Shown in pieces: positions 1 to 10,100 of a stretch of DNA of 64,000 nucleotides. The translations under genes were made by a program, and so were the position numbers. Position 1 is the first letter of the stretch. The number at the start of each line of letters is the position of its first letter. The notes beneath the pieces are model-generated. The model ran no database searches. It was given only the letters and a program-made list of their open reading frames with translations, and was not told the origin of the DNA. Source of the stretch: Jaenimonas drosophilae (Eukaryota > Euglenozoa > Kinetoplastea > Trypanosomatida > Trypanosomatidae). The stretch spans positions 1 through 64,000 of the forward strand of contig JASAON010001608.1 in NCBI GenBank assembly GCA_030849065.1. The letters are read 5' to 3'.

Positions 1-544
1 ATGTGTTTCAGACATGGTTAGCGCAGCTCGTCACGTCAGACTCAGACGGTGCTGTACCTACAGTCGAAGCGCGATTGATTGTGGCTGTGGCTGTGGTTGC
101 GGTTGTGGTGGAGGGAAGAGGAGGTGAGTCAACCTTGTGTCCACCTCGCCGGAGAGGTGGCCGACGTGTGGAAGAATCAGAGTCTTGCGTGGAAGACGGT
201 CTATGCCGCGTGAGGGTTATGGGTGAGAGAGAGAGAGAGAGAGCGGGGAATGACGCGAGGTATGGCAGTTGGTGAGACGTCCAGACAATTGCCTGTCCAG
301 GTGCGTGGGTCAGCAGGGAAGGTGACAGTGGAAGAAGAACGGTGTGGGGGGTTATTGGAGCAACAGAAACATGAAGAACAAGGAAGGGTGGATTCTTATG
401 CGTAGCACCAATAGCTGATGTGGAGACGGATGGGCACCGGCGGGCGATGGCGTGATCTGCCATGGATGCCACAACCGCCAAGCAGCACCACGCTTCTATA
501 AGCTTTGGCAATCCACAGCAGCAACCCCCCGAGTCCGGCGGCAA
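1..544. other. Non-coding flank downstream of the transporter gene
   Basis: No convincing gene is seen. The stretch lies 3' of the transporter gene on the minus strand, so it should hold that gene's 3' UTR and the spacer to the next gene of the unit. It contains a GA dinucleotide run at about 225-243. The open frames here are low-complexity and resemble no family. Confidence 0.5.
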
Positions 545-2113
545 TTATACGCTGCTATCGGTGGGAAAGATACAGGGATCATCGTCTGGCTCTTCCATGG
601 CGGGATGGTGGCCAGGGTCCATCGCCTCCCTCGCGCTCACCGTCACGATGGAGCCCCGGAACTCCCCGCTGTGAACGTAGGTTCCGTAGAGCCATGCGGA
701 GAGGGTGGCAGCGACCAGAGTGAGGCTACACATCCAAAAGGTCTCCCAGTCAGCAACAAGAGAGATGAACGTAACGGCGACAAAGGCGGCGGTGGAGATG
801 TACAGCCCTGCACGAGTGGTAGTGGTCAGCCGCAGCACAAAGGGCCGTGGCAGAAGGGGGTACTTGTGACGCAGACGGAAGAAAGCCAGGATGACCATCA
901 CGGCACGGATGCCGTACAGAAATTGATCCACCTTCACCAATGGGCCAAAGTCTAGCATGATGGAGAACATGGCAGTTACCAGCATGTTGAGCGTGAGGGA
1001 GATGGGGTAGGCACCAGAGCGGGCGCTCCGACGACCCAGCCAGCGGCCCAGCCTACCCGCGAAGACATCTGTGTGCGCCATTCCGGCAATCAGACTGGTT
1101 GTGGTGCAGAGGGCAGATAGAGTCAATCCTGTGGCGGATAGCGCACTACCAACCACTGTCAAGAACATGAGCCAGCCACCCCCAACGCGGGAGGCAGTGG
1201 TGGTCCAGTATCCCGTCGTCCACTCTCCTAGGTCGATGGGGCCGGTGGAGGTACTAGCCCCTGTCAGGATAGGGGGGATGTAGGTCAGCAGCGACAGGCC
1301 GAGGAGCGGAACCAGGGCACGGAGAATGGTCCGCTGTGGGTCCTGCACTTGCTCCACCACCGCACCTGCTTGCTCTAGTCCCGACAGATTCCACGACACG
1401 GTTGTAATGAAGGTTGCCCAGTCAATGGTAGATGGAATTGTGCTGATGGCAGGCCAGTTCAGATAGAATCCTGTGCGAAAGAGGTGCACCACAAACATGA
1501 GGGGAAATGGGAGAACAATCAGTGCAGTGAGCACCAAACTTGCCACCCCGACTGCCTCCAGTCCGGCGAGGTTCAGCAGGTATGTTAGAATGATTATACC
1601 CAGTCTGAGCCCAGCTTGCTGCATGCCGCTGCAGGGGCTGGAGACTGCTGCACAGACGTAGTCGGAAAAGAGGACTGGGTAGATAGCATTGTCAATGAAG
1701 ATCAGCATGAGTGACAGGAAGGCCATCACGAGGTACACCATAGAGCCATAGGTAAGGTGGATCCACATCAGGAAGCCAGCGTTGGAGGGGACAGCAGAAG
1801 CCATCTCAGCCACCACCACGGCCATGGGCAAGCCCATGAAGAGAGGGACGAGAATGAGAGAGAGGAGGGTTAGCAGAGGGCCCCCACCCATGACCGACTC
1901 CTCAATGCCGTAGCCGCCGCCAATCGTGAGGGTGTACATGAGGCCGGCCAGCAGTGCTGTTGAGAGGACCTTCTTTGGCTTCCCCTCCCCTCCACTGCTG
2001 TCTTCATCCGACCCACCGTTCGGCTCCGGAACGCATCCATCGCCAGCGAATGTCGCTGGTGGGTCAAAGTACTGTACTACCTCGGCGTTGGCGGGAGTAG
2101 GGGCCTCGGGCAT
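545..2113 (-). CDS. Polyamine/amino-acid permease of the APC superfamily (POT/PUT-like)
   Basis: A 522-residue multi-pass membrane transporter, predicted to carry polyamines or amino acids across the plasma membrane. After a hydrophilic acidic N-terminus of about 50 residues come roughly 12 hydrophobic segments. The first carries the GGGYGIEESV motif, followed by MGGGPLL and then AEMASAVPSNAGF. This matches the plant PUT / trypanosomatid POT1 group of the LAT-like APC family, where the equivalent stretches read like GGPFGVEDSV and AELATAFPENGGY. The frame is open further upstream, but 2113 is the first ATG after a good splice acceptor (AG at 2198-2199 on the minus strand), so that start is used. 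The superfamily is secure; the substrate is inferred. Confidence 0.85.
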   Translation of the reverse strand: MPEAPTPANAEVVQYFDPPATFAGDGCVPEPNGGSDEDSSGGEGKPKKVLSTALLAGLMYTLTIGGGYGIEESVMGGGPLLTLLSLILVPLFMGLPMAVVVAEMASAVPSNAGFLMWIHLTYGSMVYLVMAFLSLMLIFIDNAIYPVLFSDYVCAAVSSPCSGMQQAGLRLGIIILTYLLNLAGLEAVGVASLVLTALIVLPFPLMFVVHLFRTGFYLNWPAISTIPSTIDWATFITTVSWNLSGLEQAGAVVEQVQDPQRTILRALVPLLGLSLLTYIPPILTGASTSTGPIDLGEWTTGYWTTTASRVGGGWLMFLTVVGSALSATGLTLSALCTTTSLIAGMAHTDVFAGRLGRWLGRRSARSGAYPISLTLNMLVTAMFSIMLDFGPLVKVDQFLYGIRAVMVILAFFRLRHKYPLLPRPFVLRLTTTTRAGLYISTAAFVAVTFISLVADWETFWMCSLTLVAATLSAWLYGTYVHSGEFRGSIVTVSAREAMDPGHHPAMEEPDDDPCIFPTDSSV

Positions 2114-2197
2114 GGCCACCGACGCTGCACCCCGCCAAGTAGGCAGATTGTGATGCCGGCGACGGTCGCGTAAGTTCGTCACGCTTCTACAACGCGC

Positions 2198-2252
2198 CTT
2201 GATTTATTGGCGAAAAGAAATGCGAGAAGGAACAAAAGATGGGGGGAAAAGT
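2198..2252 (-). promoter_or_regulatory. Predicted spliced-leader acceptor of the permease gene
   Basis: Reading the minus strand, a long pyrimidine-rich tract (about 2252-2209) is followed by the first AG at 2199-2198. The next ATG downstream is the permease start at 2113, giving a 5' UTR of about 85 nt. Polypyrimidine-AG placement is the standard trans-splicing signal in kinetoplastids; its use here is inference. Confidence 0.5.
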
Positions 2253-3004
2253 GGGAACGTGGGTGAATCCATCATGCACAGTTCGTGATAAGAATGAGGT
2301 CATCATCAGGAAGAACGAAGACATCAGAGAAAACTTGACGAGTTGGACAAACGCAAAATCAAGTCAATCCACATCAACGGCCCAAAGACGCGGTAGAAAC
2401 TGGAGGGGGATGAGGGTGGGGGCTCACTTCCGACAGACGTGGCTACTGGCCACGACTGCTCAGGTCCCATCTCCCCTCCCGCCATTATTAATCGAGATGC
2501 TTGCACAACCATCTCCAGGCACCAAAGCTGCACAAGAGAATTAGACATGGGCCCGCGCAGTTCTTCAGCTACAGGTCCGTTCCTGAGCTGAAGGATGAGG
2601 AGGCAACCACCACCACGCGAGGTAAGATCTTCGTGTCTGACGTCGAATAGACAAAAGAAGTGACGCCGTCAGTGAGAAGGAAAGGAGGAAACACAACAAT
2701 CCTGAACTCGGCGACATGAAAGCGAGACCAAATCACACATGCGCACGCACACACGCCGTCCACATCATCAAGAATGGTTGGGTACGGCAGTGAAGGCGCT
2801 GTCATTGATAAAGCACTTGTCAATAGGTAAGCGGGTGGCAGCATAGCAATAAAAAACAGGGAACTAAGATGGGCAGTGGGGCAGTAGGTACCAGTTCCAC
2901 TTAGGGGGCCCTCGTATGACTCCACGCGGACACCACGAACGTGGAGGTTGGAGGGAGGAGTGCCGGAAAATGAACATCAGGAGCTTTACAGCACCACGCA
3001 GCAA
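2253..3004. other. Intergenic spacer, kinase to permease
   Basis: No gene is supported. Short open frames on both strands lack a plausible ATG start or any family resemblance. The region should hold the kinase 3' UTR and the permease splice region. Confidence 0.5.
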
Positions 3005-4564
3005 TCACACCAGAAATGGATGCTGAAGCAATGTCGCACACGTAGGTCGATCAAAGGGGTTCTCTTGGAGACATTGTCGAATGAAGTCACGGAGCGGGAC
3101 GGAAAGCTGACCATGTTCCAGTTCATCCAGGAAGGGGCCATAATTAGCGTAGCTGCTGGCACCAAGAGATGAAGTGGTAGCTGCCTCCCCGCTTCCGCGG
3201 AATAAATGGCCTTCACTGAACTTGTTGCGGAATCCATTCACAATAATGTCGGCGTACTGAAGCTCCATTGGGCTCCAGGGCATACGACCGGTGGCGAGGT
3301 GATAAGCAGTTATACCCAGCGACCACACATCGTTGGTGGGGCTGGTGGTGAGTCCAAGGCAACTCTCGGGGGACATGTAGCCTGGGGTCCCCGAGAGGTC
3401 GCGCTCCTCTAACCGTTTCAGCGCCTCATCACGTGGGGTGTCGAGGAGAAGCGTCTGCAACACGTCAATAGGCTCTTCAAAGTCGCCGGACAGCAAGTCA
3501 GATAGTCTGTAGTGATAAGGTGCACGGGGTGAAGTGGTAGCTTCATCTCCATCTGCCACTGTACCCCGAGGAAACTGCAGGATATTGTGTGGCTTCACGT
3601 CGTTGTGAATAAAGTGTTGTGCGTGAAGAAATTCAAGGGCAGTGAGAACGCTCCGCAAGATGGAAGCGATGGTCGCTTCAGGAAGGCACTCTTCCTGTTT
3701 GAGAGTATCAGCGACGGAACCGTGGGGACACAGGTTCATGGCCATCGCCACGCGCGCAATAAGGCGGCGATGGGGAGGCCAGTCCGCCTGCAGGAGGGTC
3801 TCGTCATTCGCATCCCACATTCCGTGGCCGTTGGGGTAGCCCACGTGAACGGAGAAAACCTGAAGAATGTTTGGGTGACGGTGAACCCGCACCCGCACGA
3901 TGCGTATAAACTTCTGAAATCCATTGCGATGGTGAAAAGGAAGGAGCATATCCTTGATGGCCACGGGATAGGACTTGGCTGCCAACGTCACATCTCCAGA
4001 CGCACATGTGTCGTGGTCAGGACACACTTGGAGCTGTCCGCTAAAGACGACAGAGCTCCCACCGGTCCCGATCACTGTACCAGAGTGCCGTAGAGAGAAT
4101 GTCTGCCCAAGGAAGGTACCCAAGGTGGTGGCCACCGCAGGTTGCTCTCGAGAGTGAAGTGCCGTAACGAGTCGCTGCAGACCTTGCATCGTCGTGGACG
4201 GGAGCGACGGGTACTCCATTGCTGCGGTGAGGTCAACCTCCATAAGCGGCGGTGCCGCCACCTCCTCTTCGGATGGAACTGCAACAAAAGAGAACAGGGA
4301 GAGCTCACCCGCGGAGATGCTGGAACGACGAGGTGCGGAGCTCTGCGACGCACAAACGGTTGCCAAACCGCCAGCAGATGCGGCAGTCGTGTCAGCTGGA
4401 TGCAAAGAAGATCGATGACTAGATGGTTCAGAGATATGGAGTTGTTGTTCCTGTTTGTAGCGCTTCCCCATCATCTGCAAGCGTCCGATGCCCTTCTCCA
4501 TGAGCACGTTTAAGCACATGTCCAGCGCCTCACTCAGGCCCTCAACTTCGTAGAGGTCACCCAT
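3005..4564 (-). CDS. Atypical serine/threonine protein kinase
   Basis: A 519-residue protein with a C-terminal kinase domain from about residue 155 to the end and a low-complexity N-terminal 150 residues. Visible motifs are a glycine loop (GTGGSSVVFSG, about 163), the VAIK lysine, a catalytic loop reading HNDVKPHNIL instead of HRDxKxxN (about 320), SDLLSG where DFG should be (about 353), TPGYMSPE for the APE region (about 394) and DVWSLGITAYHLATG in subdomain IX. The Asp and Asn of the catalytic loop and the Asp of the metal-binding triplet are kept, but Gly of DFG is lost and no obvious alpha-C glutamate is seen. The activation segment carries an insert of about 30 residues. Some activity is possible. 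It resembles STE/CAMKK-type kinases of kinetoplastids; no subfamily is assigned. Confidence 0.85.
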   Translation of the reverse strand: MGDLYEVEGLSEALDMCLNVLMEKGIGRLQMMGKRYKQEQQLHISEPSSHRSSLHPADTTAASAGGLATVCASQSSAPRRSSISAGELSLFSFVAVPSEEEVAAPPLMEVDLTAAMEYPSLPSTTMQGLQRLVTALHSREQPAVATTLGTFLGQTFSLRHSGTVIGTGGSSVVFSGQLQVCPDHDTCASGDVTLAAKSYPVAIKDMLLPFHHRNGFQKFIRIVRVRVHRHPNILQVFSVHVGYPNGHGMWDANDETLLQADWPPHRRLIARVAMAMNLCPHGSVADTLKQEECLPEATIASILRSVLTALEFLHAQHFIHNDVKPHNILQFPRGTVADGDEATTSPRAPYHYRLSDLLSGDFEEPIDVLQTLLLDTPRDEALKRLEERDLSGTPGYMSPESCLGLTTSPTNDVWSLGITAYHLATGRMPWSPMELQYADIIVNGFRNKFSEGHLFRGSGEAATTSSLGASSYANYGPFLDELEHGQLSVPLRDFIRQCLQENPFDRPTCATLLQHPFLV

Positions 4565-4996
4565 TTTGACTTTCTAAAGTCAGGTGAGATGCCACAAGCG
4601 AAGAATGGGCTTCAAGTGGAGAGGGGCCACGGCACCCAATAAATAGGGGCTTGTGTGATGCTCTCAACTGGCCGGAAAAGGGGTCCGCTGGGGCAGCGAT
4701 ATCTTCTACAGCGCAAGCAAACCCACCTATGAAGATAGTTGTGTAGGGAAGAAGATACAGAAATGGATGGTAGGTGAACCACGCAGCACTCTCACTTGAG
4801 CATCAACAGGACACGTGGCATAGAATATTGACATTTGGGAGGGATGCGAACGCTTGCAGTACCACTGCACCACCCACTAGAAGACACGTGAACTCACTAC
4901 CATCAATACGACTACCACGCATCCGTGCAATCCACTATGTCGGGTATGTTCTACTTCCCCCTACAAGAAAACTGAGCACGGTGAGAGCAACTTCAT
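4565..4996. other. Intergenic spacer, small membrane protein to kinase
   Basis: No coding or RNA feature is recognised. The region should contain the 3' UTR of the small membrane protein gene and the splice region of the kinase gene. Confidence 0.45.
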
Positions 4997-5395
4997 CTAA
5001 TCACACCACCGCCGTGCACCTGACATGTTGGGCACCACCCAACCCTCCTGGAACTGCCACAAGTGGTGAGGAGAGCCGCCTGTGTTTCCAAAAAAGAAGT
5101 GCTTCGGTGTTCCAGGCGGTATCTCCTTCATGAATGGCAGCGGAAGGCCAAAAGTGAGATCGTAAGCCACGCACAGGACAAATATCACCACCGAGGAGCG
5201 GTAGAAGAGCCACTCAAAGGGGATTTGAAAAGGCCAGCCAAGGGCGTACTTTGTCACGTAGAAGCCACCAGCAGTGGGGGCGGTACAGATTTGCTTACGG
5301 TGCTCACGATAGGGGAAAGTTCGCTTGGGCACACCATTGGGATAGAGTGCCTTCACGTCAAACCCACTCAGTCGCTTGACGGAACTACGGAGCAT
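4997..5395 (-). CDS. Small single-pass membrane protein, probably mitochondrial; function unknown
   Basis: A 132-residue protein starting at an ATG. The N-terminus is basic and lacks acidic residues until Asp13 (it begins MLRSSVKRLSGF), compatible with a mitochondrial presequence. A single hydrophobic segment at about residues 66-87 (RSSVVIFVLCVAYDLTFGL) is followed by an aromatic- and proline-rich C-terminal tail containing HHLWQFQEGWVVPN. Size, single membrane span and tail resemble kinetoplastid-specific supernumerary subunits of respiratory complexes, but I do not recognise the family. Regular codon use and a clean position in the directional cluster support a real gene. Confidence 0.65.
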   Translation of the reverse strand: MLRSSVKRLSGFDVKALYPNGVPKRTFPYREHRKQICTAPTAGGFYVTKYALGWPFQIPFEWLFYRSSVVIFVLCVAYDLTFGLPLPFMKEIPPGTPKHFFFGNTGGSPHHLWQFQEGWVVPNMSGARRWCD

Positions 5396-5663
5396 AGGTG
5401 AGAAGAAATGGTAACTACTATACTAGAGCACAACTGCTAAAGAGAGACGTTGTGTGTCTGTGCTTCAACCACGGAATGCAGAAGCAGTACGCACAGTGAG
5501 AAAAAGGGTAAACAAAGGTGAAGTTGAGTGTTATGACCAGGAGCTCCGAGTGCAAGTGCAGCCATGCAGCTTCAGTCCCGACCACGTCCGTGTACCAGAG
5601 GCCCGCACATTTTTGCGTTGCTCGCCTAGATTACATCCTCATAGCACCAACGATCAGTGGCAG

Positions 5664-6863
5664 TCAGCCAGAGCCTTCTGCTTGAGCCTTCAGCTGCTTG
5701 CGGTCCTTTACCTCCTTCCGTCGCATCTCCAGAACTCGTTCAATCGTCTCAAGATCCTCTATTGCTTCTGCTTCACCTTCGGCAATAAACCCAGGCCTTG
5801 CAGCAATGATATCCTCACAGTACTTAAGCTGCTCGTCAGCCTTACTAAGGTCATCCACCAGCAGGTAACATACTCCGAGATTCAGAGGAATGGTGGGATC
5901 AGCGTGCATCTTGCGAGCTTCCTGAAAGGGCTCTAGCAGAGCACGGAAATCGTTGACAGCCTCATCAAGGTGCTTTCGTGCCTTCGTCCTTTCCTGATCA
6001 GTCACAATGTTCTGGCGCACCTCCTGCTCCACATCTCCTATAGTCTTCGCCAGCTCACCAGAGTTCTGTCCAGAGGATGTTGGAAACCCCATGACATTTG
6101 CAGCGTTGAGAGCATGCGCATCTAGTACATCAGAATTTCTGCACAAAACCCGAACAGCAACAGCCAGTGCGGTGCATCCACGACGGAACTTGGCGTAGGC
6201 ATAATCCTCCTTCACCTTCACAGAGGCTGAATACCACTTTAGTGCGTCCTCAAGCATATCTTGATCCTCATACGCCTTGCCCAAGTTTGCTAACGCGTAG
6301 TAGTTGGCCTCATTGAGTCGAACGGCAGTTTTGAAATCCTCCTCACATCGCTTGAAATCTGCCATCTTCAGTCGGAGACCAGGAACCCGACTGAGAACCA
6401 CACAAAGACCACGCATGTTGTAGGCGTGGTCGTTAGTAGGATCCAGCTCAATAATACTTGTGTGATCCTCAACAGCACGTGGGAGATCAAGCAAGTTCTG
6501 GAAGCATGCTGCGCGACCTTCCAATGCTCGAATGTAAGACGGATCCACATCCAAAGCTTGTGAGTAATGGTCTATGGCCTCCTGGTACATTTTCTGCCAG
6601 CGATGGCACTCACCCATCAAAAAGAAAGCCTGGGGGTTCATGTTGTAGATGTTGATAGCTGCCTCAATGGCTTCTTTTGCTTTCACATAGTTGGGCTCTG
6701 CTCGTTTGCTTGCTGGTTCCAAAAAGCTGCGTGCTTCGTCGCATTTTTCTTGGGAATTTCGGATTCGCTCCTCCAGCAACTTCCGCTCCTTCCGCTCCTT
6801 CGCTTTTTGGGATTTAGTGCTACTACTACGAGACTTTCCCTTGCCTTTTCCTTTTGGCGGCAT
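5664..6863 (-). CDS. TPR-repeat protein with basic Lys/Ser-rich N-terminus
   Basis: A 399-residue protein. It begins MPPKGKGKGKSRSSS and continues as a highly charged helical stretch to about residue 50. Tandem tetratricopeptide repeats follow: examples are AFFLMGECHRWQKMYQEAI, ALEGRAACFQNLLDLPRAV and ALANLGKAYEDQDMLEDAL, each with the spaced small and aromatic residues of TPRs. A further TPR-like region (residues 320-360) precedes a charged C-terminal helix. The frame is open upstream, but the ATG at 6863 lies just after a strong pyrimidine tract and AG (6894-6895). TPR arrays are protein-interaction scaffolds; the partner is unknown. Confidence 0.85.
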   Translation of the reverse strand: MPPKGKGKGKSRSSSTKSQKAKERKERKLLEERIRNSQEKCDEARSFLEPASKRAEPNYVKAKEAIEAAINIYNMNPQAFFLMGECHRWQKMYQEAIDHYSQALDVDPSYIRALEGRAACFQNLLDLPRAVEDHTSIIELDPTNDHAYNMRGLCVVLSRVPGLRLKMADFKRCEEDFKTAVRLNEANYYALANLGKAYEDQDMLEDALKWYSASVKVKEDYAYAKFRRGCTALAVAVRVLCRNSDVLDAHALNAANVMGFPTSSGQNSGELAKTIGDVEQEVRQNIVTDQERTKARKHLDEAVNDFRALLEPFQEARKMHADPTIPLNLGVCYLLVDDLSKADEQLKYCEDIIAARPGFIAEGEAEAIEDLETIERVLEMRRKEVKDRKQLKAQAEGSG

Positions 6864-6893
6864 TATGGTAACAAAGTTATCTAATGTGACAGC

Positions 6894-6941
6894 CTTGAAA
6901 AATAAAGCATAGTGAAAGAAATGAAATAAAGAAAGAGAGCA
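6894..6941 (-). promoter_or_regulatory. Predicted spliced-leader acceptor of the TPR gene
   Basis: On the minus strand a near-continuous pyrimidine tract (about 6941-6905) is followed by the first AG at 6895-6894, about 30 nt before the ATG at 6863. This supports that start over the longer open frame. Confidence 0.6.
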
Positions 6942-7131
6942 TCTCAATCATCACGCCGTCCATGTAAAACTCAAAGGTAATAATAATCGCATGCGCTGAG
7001 CAAGGAAAAATAGTCAATCAACTTCTCACTGGCTGGAAACATTAGTTAGCACTATATTGGAACAAAAAGTACAAACTTATGCAACATGCATTCCACCTCG
7101 TCACTCTCTGTGAATTCGTTGAGAAGCACTT

Positions 7132-10100
7132 CTACTTCTTCATTTCACTCACCAGTTGCTCCACACTGCTCTTCTTGAAGGCGAACGTTCGAAGCGAGCA
7201 CAGGTACTCTTTTTCGTCAGATGATAACGATTTCGTCCACGTCACATCCTTCTCAATAAGCTCACGAAGTGTCTGGTAAGCTTCAGGGATAACTTGGAGA
7301 TGATACTCATGTGCCACTGCAATGAGAAAGTCAATTGGAATCACATTCATTACTCGGGGTGTTTCATTCTCAACCGTAATCTGAAAATGATGACCAATGC
7401 GAGGAACATTGTTGTCGCTCCACTCAACCCTCATTATCCCATTAGAATACTGTTTCCCCTTGGAAAAGAGGAAACTGGAGTCCGTAAAAGTTCCAATAAA
7501 TGTTCCTCCTGGAACAAGAGCGTTCGCAACACTCCCCACAAAATGGCGCGCTTTGTCTTCGTCCACAAATGCATGGTGCATTCCAGCAAAGCATGTCACA
7601 ACATGGAATTGACGAGGATGAATTTTTGTGATGCAGTCCGTCCAGAAATCGTATGAAAACGCATCTGCGCATATAGCACTATACGAAGCATTCCGAGGAA
7701 GTTCGCCTCCCTGTGCTTCAATTGTGGTCTCCATAGCGCGGACAACACTACTTTTAACATCAATTCCAACATACCTCGTGGATTTGTTGCGCATCCATTT
7801 CCTGAGAACAGATCCACCACAGCACAAATCAATCACGTCATTGGACGGGCTTTTAGGGTTGATCAAATCAATTAACAACGATACGCAACGAGTCATCACC
7901 TGGGTTGAAAATGTGGCATTTGGAGGAGGAGGAACATGGTAGCCCACTTCAGCCTGCTTGTTGGTAGACGAGAAGTCCTTCCAGCACTGTTCGCAATAAA
8001 AGAGCTGGCTCGTTCCGTCCATCATGCCAAGAGAGCACGATCGTCCGCAATACATGCAGTTACCATGGCCAGTCTCAGACCAGCACGACTCGCACCAATA
8101 AGCATTTTGACGAGTATTCACGCCACCCACATCATTCACCTTGTGACAACGGCTGCACTGATAATTGCACGCTGTAAGCAGCCAGTTGAGTTCAGAGAGC
8201 GATATTGCGGGGCTGTGCACAAGCACATCGACAGTTGCGGTAGTAAAAACCATTTTCGTGTCAACACATCGAAGGACATCCCACCAATGAGCACCATCTT
8301 CAGCGCGACGCAAAATGCACTCCACTGCGACACCATCATGCAGATCTGGGTATGCATCTGCCAAAAAATCGGCGTATTCACCAGAGAAAGATTCCAAAGC
8401 GCCATCTGCTGCATCTCGAAGGCACGACAAATATACGCGACGCAGGTCTGTACTTTCCGGTGTGATTGTCACTTTCTCAGCAAAAAAAACTGCAGTTACA
8501 GATGAAGGGGGTACCCAGGAAAACGAATTGGTAGAACTCTTGGAGTTAATCGTCTTACTGTCACCAGAAACAAAAACGTAGCCAAGAGACAAGTGATCGC
8601 CGCGAAATCCTTGGCCTATCTGGTCTTGTGGATTGCATTTTGTGTACGATGCCTTCCCGATAACTAAGTGGTGTTGCGTAGCGTGCGGCCAACTATTTTC
8701 CTCGTCAAATTCCACCTGATCTAGCAGTCCCCACCTACTGAAAAAGGATTGATTGCGTACATCCTCTCCATGAAAAAGAAGCACATCGTGGATAATAATT
8801 CGGTACTCCAGTTTCCCATAAAATGATGATGAGAAGGTTGCACGAAAGATGCAGTTTGGAATACGCTCATGCATCCCGTCAATGTTCTGTGGAAGAGCAA
8901 AGACGCTTGATGACTCCACATCAACGCAAAACATCTCGCCTTGAGGACCAGTTCCGAGCAAAATTGAAGCTCCCGTCGCTCGTCGCCTGTAAAGGACAGT
9001 TTCCTTCGCAAAAAAGTCGGCCGCATCAGAGAAATTCATTCTGGAGAGAATTTGCTCATTAGAATAAGTTTCGTCAAGAACATTATTCATTGCATCCATA
9101 GCTGCCCATGCAGTTTCAGTGTTCAGCGTTCTCTTAAAATACTGAGGAACTTGTCCAAATTCCGTACCGTTAATGCCAAGAACACTGCCCCTGGAAAGCA
9201 TTTCCGTAAGAGAAGCACGCACAAAAAACGGGCCGTCACGGTTGTGTGATAAGAGGTACTCCACATCAGGATAGCACTTTTCTTCACTGAATGAAACGCC
9301 AACGACGCATGCACCAATATTATCGCAAAACGATGCGATACGGCCAATCACATCTCCGACAGGAACAATGTGTCCGCTACCCACAGTCACTTTCAGATTC
9401 AAATGAACCACGATCGTGCGATCCCAACTCCACTTTTTGCGTAGATTCTCAGAGAGAATTTCCTCTATTTTTTCCAAGTTGGTGTGGGTACTTACCAAGT
9501 CGCAGCGCGAGTACTCCAGTTCCAAAAATAAATCGACCTGCTCCGAATCTTTCGATACAGCCTCTGCTGCTTCCTTCCCCATTGTGACAGCAACACAGAG
9601 AGGTGCTTTTGGTCCACAAAGAAATGGAACGATGGAGCTAATCAAAGATATCTGACGCATCGGAACACTAAGCTGCGACAGACTATTGAGCATCGTGCTT
9701 TCTCCGCCTGGTGACAACGCCATGAAAAAGTAGTGGCGAAAGGTTTCCCTCTCTTGTTGGCCCACAGAAGAAAAGACGTAACCAAACGCCAACGTGCTTT
9801 CGTTCATCATTGCAAATGAAAAAAACGCATCCCATGCAGTGCTCAGGTGCAAAGAAACGCTACCAAAGCGCTCCGTCGGAACGTCAAGATGAATGAGGGC
9901 CCCGACTGCCTCACTGACAGTATTGTTTGTGCCAGTCAGGTAGTTGGCTAGAAGTGGCCTAGAGAGGAGAACCCCGGAGCAATTCTCATCCGAGACATTT
10001 TCCGCGGGGAGTACCATGCTCTTCACATAGTAAATCAGCTCATCCTCAGTCATAGGGTCTCGAATAGAGAAAAGCTGCTTTGAGTTTAGAAGGGCTGAAA

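Noticed and set aside
2569..2925. 118-codon minus-strand frame between kinase and permease
   Set aside because: It opens with GTG rather than ATG, has no family resemblance, and its hydrophobic stretches look random.
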